The translations under genes were made by a program, and so were the position numbers. The notes under the pieces are model-generated. The model did no database searches and was not told where the DNA came from. It saw only the letters and a list, made by a program, of their open reading frames with translations. 64,000 nt of DNA from JAFDWR01 sp038216655 (GTDB lineage: Bacteria > Armatimonadota > Fimbriimonadia > Fimbriimonadales > Fimbriimonadaceae), in the NCBI GenBank assembly GCA_038216655.1, contig JBBQPZ010000008.1, positions 62,001-126,000 on the forward strand. Reading direction: 5' to 3'. Of this stretch, positions 61,041 to 64,000 are shown piece by piece. Position 1 is the stretch's first letter. Every line of letters starts with the position of its first letter.

Positions 61041-61046
61041 CTTAGG

Positions 61047-61754
61047 GTGAAGCCATTTTTTGAGTTTATTGCCTACAAGGCCGTGGTTGGATCGCGGGCG
61101 TATGGCCTGGTGCATGAGGGCTCGGATACCGACCTCAAGGGCTTCTTCGTTCCGCCGGCTGAGCTTCAGTGGTCGCTCGAAGGGGTGCCGGACCAGATCG
61201 ACGACGAGAAGGAGCAGTCGGTTTTTTGGGAGCTTGGCAAGTGCGTCCGACTCGCGCTGCGGGCCAACCCGACGGTCCTGGAGACGCTGAACGCCCCGGA
61301 GGTTCTTCAGAGTTCGGAGATCGCAGAGGATTTGCTGTCGATTCGGGACGCGTTCATTTCCAAGCATGCATACGCTCGCTACCAGAGCTATGCGGAGGAC
61401 CAGTTCAAGCGCCTGAACAAGGGAGCCGAAGAGGGCGAACCTAACTGGAAGCACGCGATGCACATGCTACGCCTGCTCATCTGCGGCGAGACCCTGATGC
61501 GCGAGGGTTTCGTTCGGGTGGATGTCACCGAGTACCGCGAGAAGCTGCTCAGCGTGAAGCGCGGTGCGATGAAGTGGGCGAACGTGATTGCCTGGCAGGA
61601 AGAGCTAAATGAGAAGCTGAAGAACTCGTTCGAGACCACCGAGCTTCCCGACGAGCCGGACGTCGAACGGGTCAATGCGTTCCTCATCTCGGCCCGTCGC
61701 CGAATGGTCGATTACGTCGCGCCGGTGGTCGAAGCCGAAGCCGTCACGGTCTGA
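61047..61754 (+). CDS. Nucleotidyltransferase-fold protein (YcgL/RlaP-like)
   Basis: 235 residues from GTG 61047. The polymerase-beta fold site VGSRAYGLVHEGSDTDLKG (Gly-Ser and Asp-x-Asp) is at residues 14-32, followed by a helical region, as in the RNA-repair-associated RlaP/YcgL group. The target nucleic acid or protein is unknown. The alternative GTG/ATG codons would cut into the active site. Confidence 0.85.
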   Translation: MKPFFEFIAYKAVVGSRAYGLVHEGSDTDLKGFFVPPAELQWSLEGVPDQIDDEKEQSVFWELGKCVRLALRANPTVLETLNAPEVLQSSEIAEDLLSIRDAFISKHAYARYQSYAEDQFKRLNKGAEEGEPNWKHAMHMLRLLICGETLMREGFVRVDVTEYREKLLSVKRGAMKWANVIAWQEELNEKLKNSFETTELPDEPDVERVNAFLISARRRMVDYVAPVVEAEAVTV

Positions 61755-61761
61755 CCTCGTT

Positions 61762-64000
61762 TCAGGCCGGGTGAATCCAGACACTGCCCCGGCCCGGGGC
61801 AAGTTCGACAATCGAGTTCGGTCCGGTATTGGTGATCTTTGCCGGACCTCTTGTCTGGACCTTTCCCATGAGTTCAATTCGCTCAGTGACCGCGGTCTGT
61901 CGGAAGGCCAGACCTGTCGAGGATTGATCTGTGATCTCAGTTGTCGATCTTAGAAGCCTGAGCCCGTTTACGGTCACGTTTAGGGGAAGGAGCTTTGCCT
62001 TTCTTCCGGCAAGGAAGATCTTGCGACCGAACAGGTCTTGGCCCTCTTCGGTGATCCGAAGCTCCTTGTCTTCCTGGTCGAGGTTGATGAGGCTGATGAA
62101 GCGCTCACCCTGGGGATTGCGAACCCGGTTCAATAGGATGCCTCCGTGCTCAGCGTCATGTTGAACTTTCGGCTTTGCGCGCATTCGGCCTAAGATCCCT
62201 CGCCAAAGCGGCATGTGTAGGGGGAGTTCGGCGGTCACCAGGGTCACTTGTCCGGCACCGTAGGGGATGGTCGCCCCGGCCGAGAGTTCGGTTTGAACGA
62301 AATTCAGGAAAGACTGGCCCCTTGCGGCGGCGAATGGGACAAGTTGCCAAACCCGCACCTCGGGTTCATGCGCCGCCCAGTCCGTGCCTTGCAGCGACGG
62401 GAAGAAGTCGCTGCTGCCCTGCTTGACATCGTGCAGTTCGATGCCCAAGGCGTCCCCGAGAATTTTGGCGGGACGACCTTCCAGGTCCTCAACGGGCAGG
62501 CGTCCGTAGAGCAACAGGTGTCCGCCGCGGTGGACGAAATCTAGCAGTCGGTGCTGGACCTCCGCGTGCAGGCAGGATACCGAGGCGAGTGCCATTGCTT
62601 TCGTTCCCGACGGGATCGGAGCTTGGAGATTGACCGCAGGGAAGCTGAGGCCACAGGCCATCATCGCTCGGGTCAACCCCTCCAAGGGACCGCGCGCAGC
62701 TTCGAGTTGGGAGGCGAGCGCCATCATGGGACCCGGCCGCTTGACGTCGGTCGAATAGTAGTCTGGCACGAATCCGAGCGCGATGTCATCGTGCTCCTCG
62801 GTCATCCCGGCCAGGAGGTCGCCGACGCTGGCAAGTGTGCGGTTCGTATCTTGGAGTCCGAAGTAAGTGGGATCGAGCTTGCCTTCGGGGTCGATCGGGG
62901 CGGCGAAGCCGTGACGCCCGCCGGTGGTGCCGAGTCGCGAGTTTCCGTCCTGCTTCTTTCGCTCGAGCATCGGGTTGTGCCCGCCCGCGAGGAGATAGTG
63001 GTTGAGCATCCGGTTGCCCTGCACGACGCTGAGGCGGGCTTTGAAATCGGTCGCGGAACTTGGTTGACGAATGGCCCCGCTCTCGCCGTAATCACCGGAG
63101 CCCGCTTCGAATTCGATGGAGGAGAGGGGCTGCTCGGGACGGTTGACGCAGGCCATGAAGGCATTCATGAAGTAGAGGTCGCCGGCGTTCTGGCGGGTGA
63201 TGTCGCCGAGGTAGTGATCCGAGGAACCCCAGTAGCCCCCAGCCTGAGTGTAACTAGGAAACGTCTGGCTGATGCCAATGGGGAAGGTCGTGGCGCGTCC
63301 GCCGCCGCTGCCGTGGATGTTGATCACGAACGGGACGTCGATGATGCCGGACGCCTCAGCGAAGCCTCGCAGCTTTGATGCGTAGCGTGCGAACCGGTCG
63401 CGGGTGAATTCGGTGTAGTCCGCATGGAAGAACCGTGCCTCCGGATAGGTGCCATCTCGCAGGAACCTGGCCCGACTCGCCGGGTCGCCTAGGTCGAACG
63501 GATACCTTGCCTTGAGTTCCTCGGGGCGGTGGTGGTTCTGAACCCAGGCAGTGAACTCGCACAGCACATCCTCGCTAAGGTCGGCTTCCTCGGTCCAGCA
63601 TTGGAGCATGCCGATCTCGTTGTCGAGCTGAACCACGATGACGTTGCCGCCGTGCTTATCGAGGCGCTTGGCCAAAATCGGCATGACGGCGGCGTACCAT
63701 CTCTTCGCGAATCCGAGGAACTCGGGGTTGAGGTAGCTCAGGGTCTTGCTCGTCGCCTTCTTACCGCCCCAAGTGGTCGGGATCGCGTTCGGGCACCGGG
63801 TGTAGATCCAATCGGGGATGCCTTCGTTCTTAACCTCGCCCATCACGAAGGGGCCGGGGCGGGCAATGAACCAAAGGCCCTCTCGCTGGCAAAGGTCGAT
63901 GAATGCGCCGAGGTCGTGTTCGGGGCGCTTCCGACCGGTGACGTCGATGTCGCCTTCGATCTCTTCGTGGTAAAGCCACGGGATGTAGCTTGCGATGGCA
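61762..64000 (-). CDS. GH35-like beta-galactosidase (partial, 5' end outside window)
   Basis: At least 745 residues. The frame is open through the right edge: it reads ASYIPWLYHEEIEGDID and RPGPFVMGEVKNEGIPDWI, the N-terminal barrel signature of GH35. The acid/base Glu is in VVQLDNEIGML, and IEFEAGSGDYGES may carry the nucleophile. Two C-terminal beta domains follow. An ATG at 63846 is internal and not the true start. The gene lies 7 bp from the stop of the nucleotidyltransferase gene on the opposite strand. It probably releases galactose from plant wall or host glycans; GH42-like activity is an alternative. Confidence 0.85.
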   Translation of the reverse strand, partial: AIASYIPWLYHEEIEGDIDVTGRKRPEHDLGAFIDLCQREGLWFIARPGPFVMGEVKNEGIPDWIYTRCPNAIPTTWGGKKATSKTLSYLNPEFLGFAKRWYAAVMPILAKRLDKHGGNVIVVQLDNEIGMLQCWTEEADLSEDVLCEFTAWVQNHHRPEELKARYPFDLGDPASRARFLRDGTYPEARFFHADYTEFTRDRFARYASKLRGFAEASGIIDVPFVINIHGSGGGRATTFPIGISQTFPSYTQAGGYWGSSDHYLGDITRQNAGDLYFMNAFMACVNRPEQPLSSIEFEAGSGDYGESGAIRQPSSATDFKARLSVVQGNRMLNHYLLAGGHNPMLERKKQDGNSRLGTTGGRHGFAAPIDPEGKLDPTYFGLQDTNRTLASVGDLLAGMTEEHDDIALGFVPDYYSTDVKRPGPMMALASQLEAARGPLEGLTRAMMACGLSFPAVNLQAPIPSGTKAMALASVSCLHAEVQHRLLDFVHRGGHLLLYGRLPVEDLEGRPAKILGDALGIELHDVKQGSSDFFPSLQGTDWAAHEPEVRVWQLVPFAAARGQSFLNFVQTELSAGATIPYGAGQVTLVTAELPLHMPLWRGILGRMRAKPKVQHDAEHGGILLNRVRNPQGERFISLINLDQEDKELRITEEGQDLFGRKIFLAGRKAKLLPLNVTVNGLRLLRSTTEITDQSSTGLAFRQTAVTERIELMGKVQTRGPAKITNTGPNSIVELAPGRGSVWIHPA

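Overview
The window is a GC-rich bacterial chromosome segment with dense, mostly operonic genes. I see no rRNA or CRISPR array, no complete tRNA and no transposase. Several traits point to Armatimonadota (Fimbriimonas-like), by inference: a type IV pilin-like DUF1559 protein coupled to a LacI regulator, many secreted glycoside hydrolases, MshEN/MinD and KimA-type proteins, and abundant small intergenic inverted-repeat elements. Many first-of-operon genes have a TANNNT-type -10 box only 5-9 nt before the start codon, which suggests leaderless mRNAs. Operon-internal genes instead have Shine-Dalgarno sequences or ATGA overlaps.

Layout. 1-7259: the 5' part of a flavin-dependent halogenase-like gene, a cell-wall amidase divergent from an ATP-grasp enzyme, an ABC exporter with a zinc-ribbon N-terminus, and a BlaI repressor/M56 protease pair with a clear twin operator. 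7529-15169: an eight-gene leftward cluster: rsgA fused to an RNHCP domain, fabI, two FAD oxidoreductases, two paralogous exported proteins, dapB and an LLM flavoprotein. About 185-bp MITE-like elements lie on either side of it in opposite orientation. 15678-22566: a leftward operon of a multi-pass membrane protein, a thioester alpha-2-macroglobulin and a VanW protein. 22795-26615: two tandem KimA-like transporters. 26945-30575: a LacI-controlled divergent locus (glycoside hydrolase / lacI / frameshifted DUF1559 pilin / small membrane protein).

30664-42092: two hypotheticals (one frameshifted), an MFS transporter, a HAD phosphatase, and a near-complete 4-hydroxyproline catabolic cluster (epimerase, D-hydroxyproline oxidase, deaminase, alpha-ketoglutarate-semialdehyde dehydrogenase), then a GH127 arabinofuranosidase. 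42227-49881: a MshEN-MinD fusion, a cNMP-glutaredoxin-thioredoxin reductase-like fusion, an aldo/keto reductase and a complete sugar ABC importer.

49882-53371 is a repeat-rich accessory stretch: about 180-bp tandem repeats, palindromic GCCTCGGGG elements, an APH-like kinase and a RepA-like AAA ATPase. The ATPase sits in a 1.6-kb segment bounded by 37-38 bp direct repeats. 53372-64000 holds a secreted caspase-like protein with an EF-hand-like loop, an NTF2-like secreted protein, a Tat-type PLP enzyme, a large BNR/sortilin-like protein coupled to a GH16 glucanase, a VOC protein, a nucleotidyltransferase and a GH35-like beta-galactosidase that runs off the right edge. Overall the region fits a saprophyte that degrades plant or wall polysaccharides and animal/plant hydroxyproline-rich material. 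All functions are read from sequence motifs only; no database search was possible.
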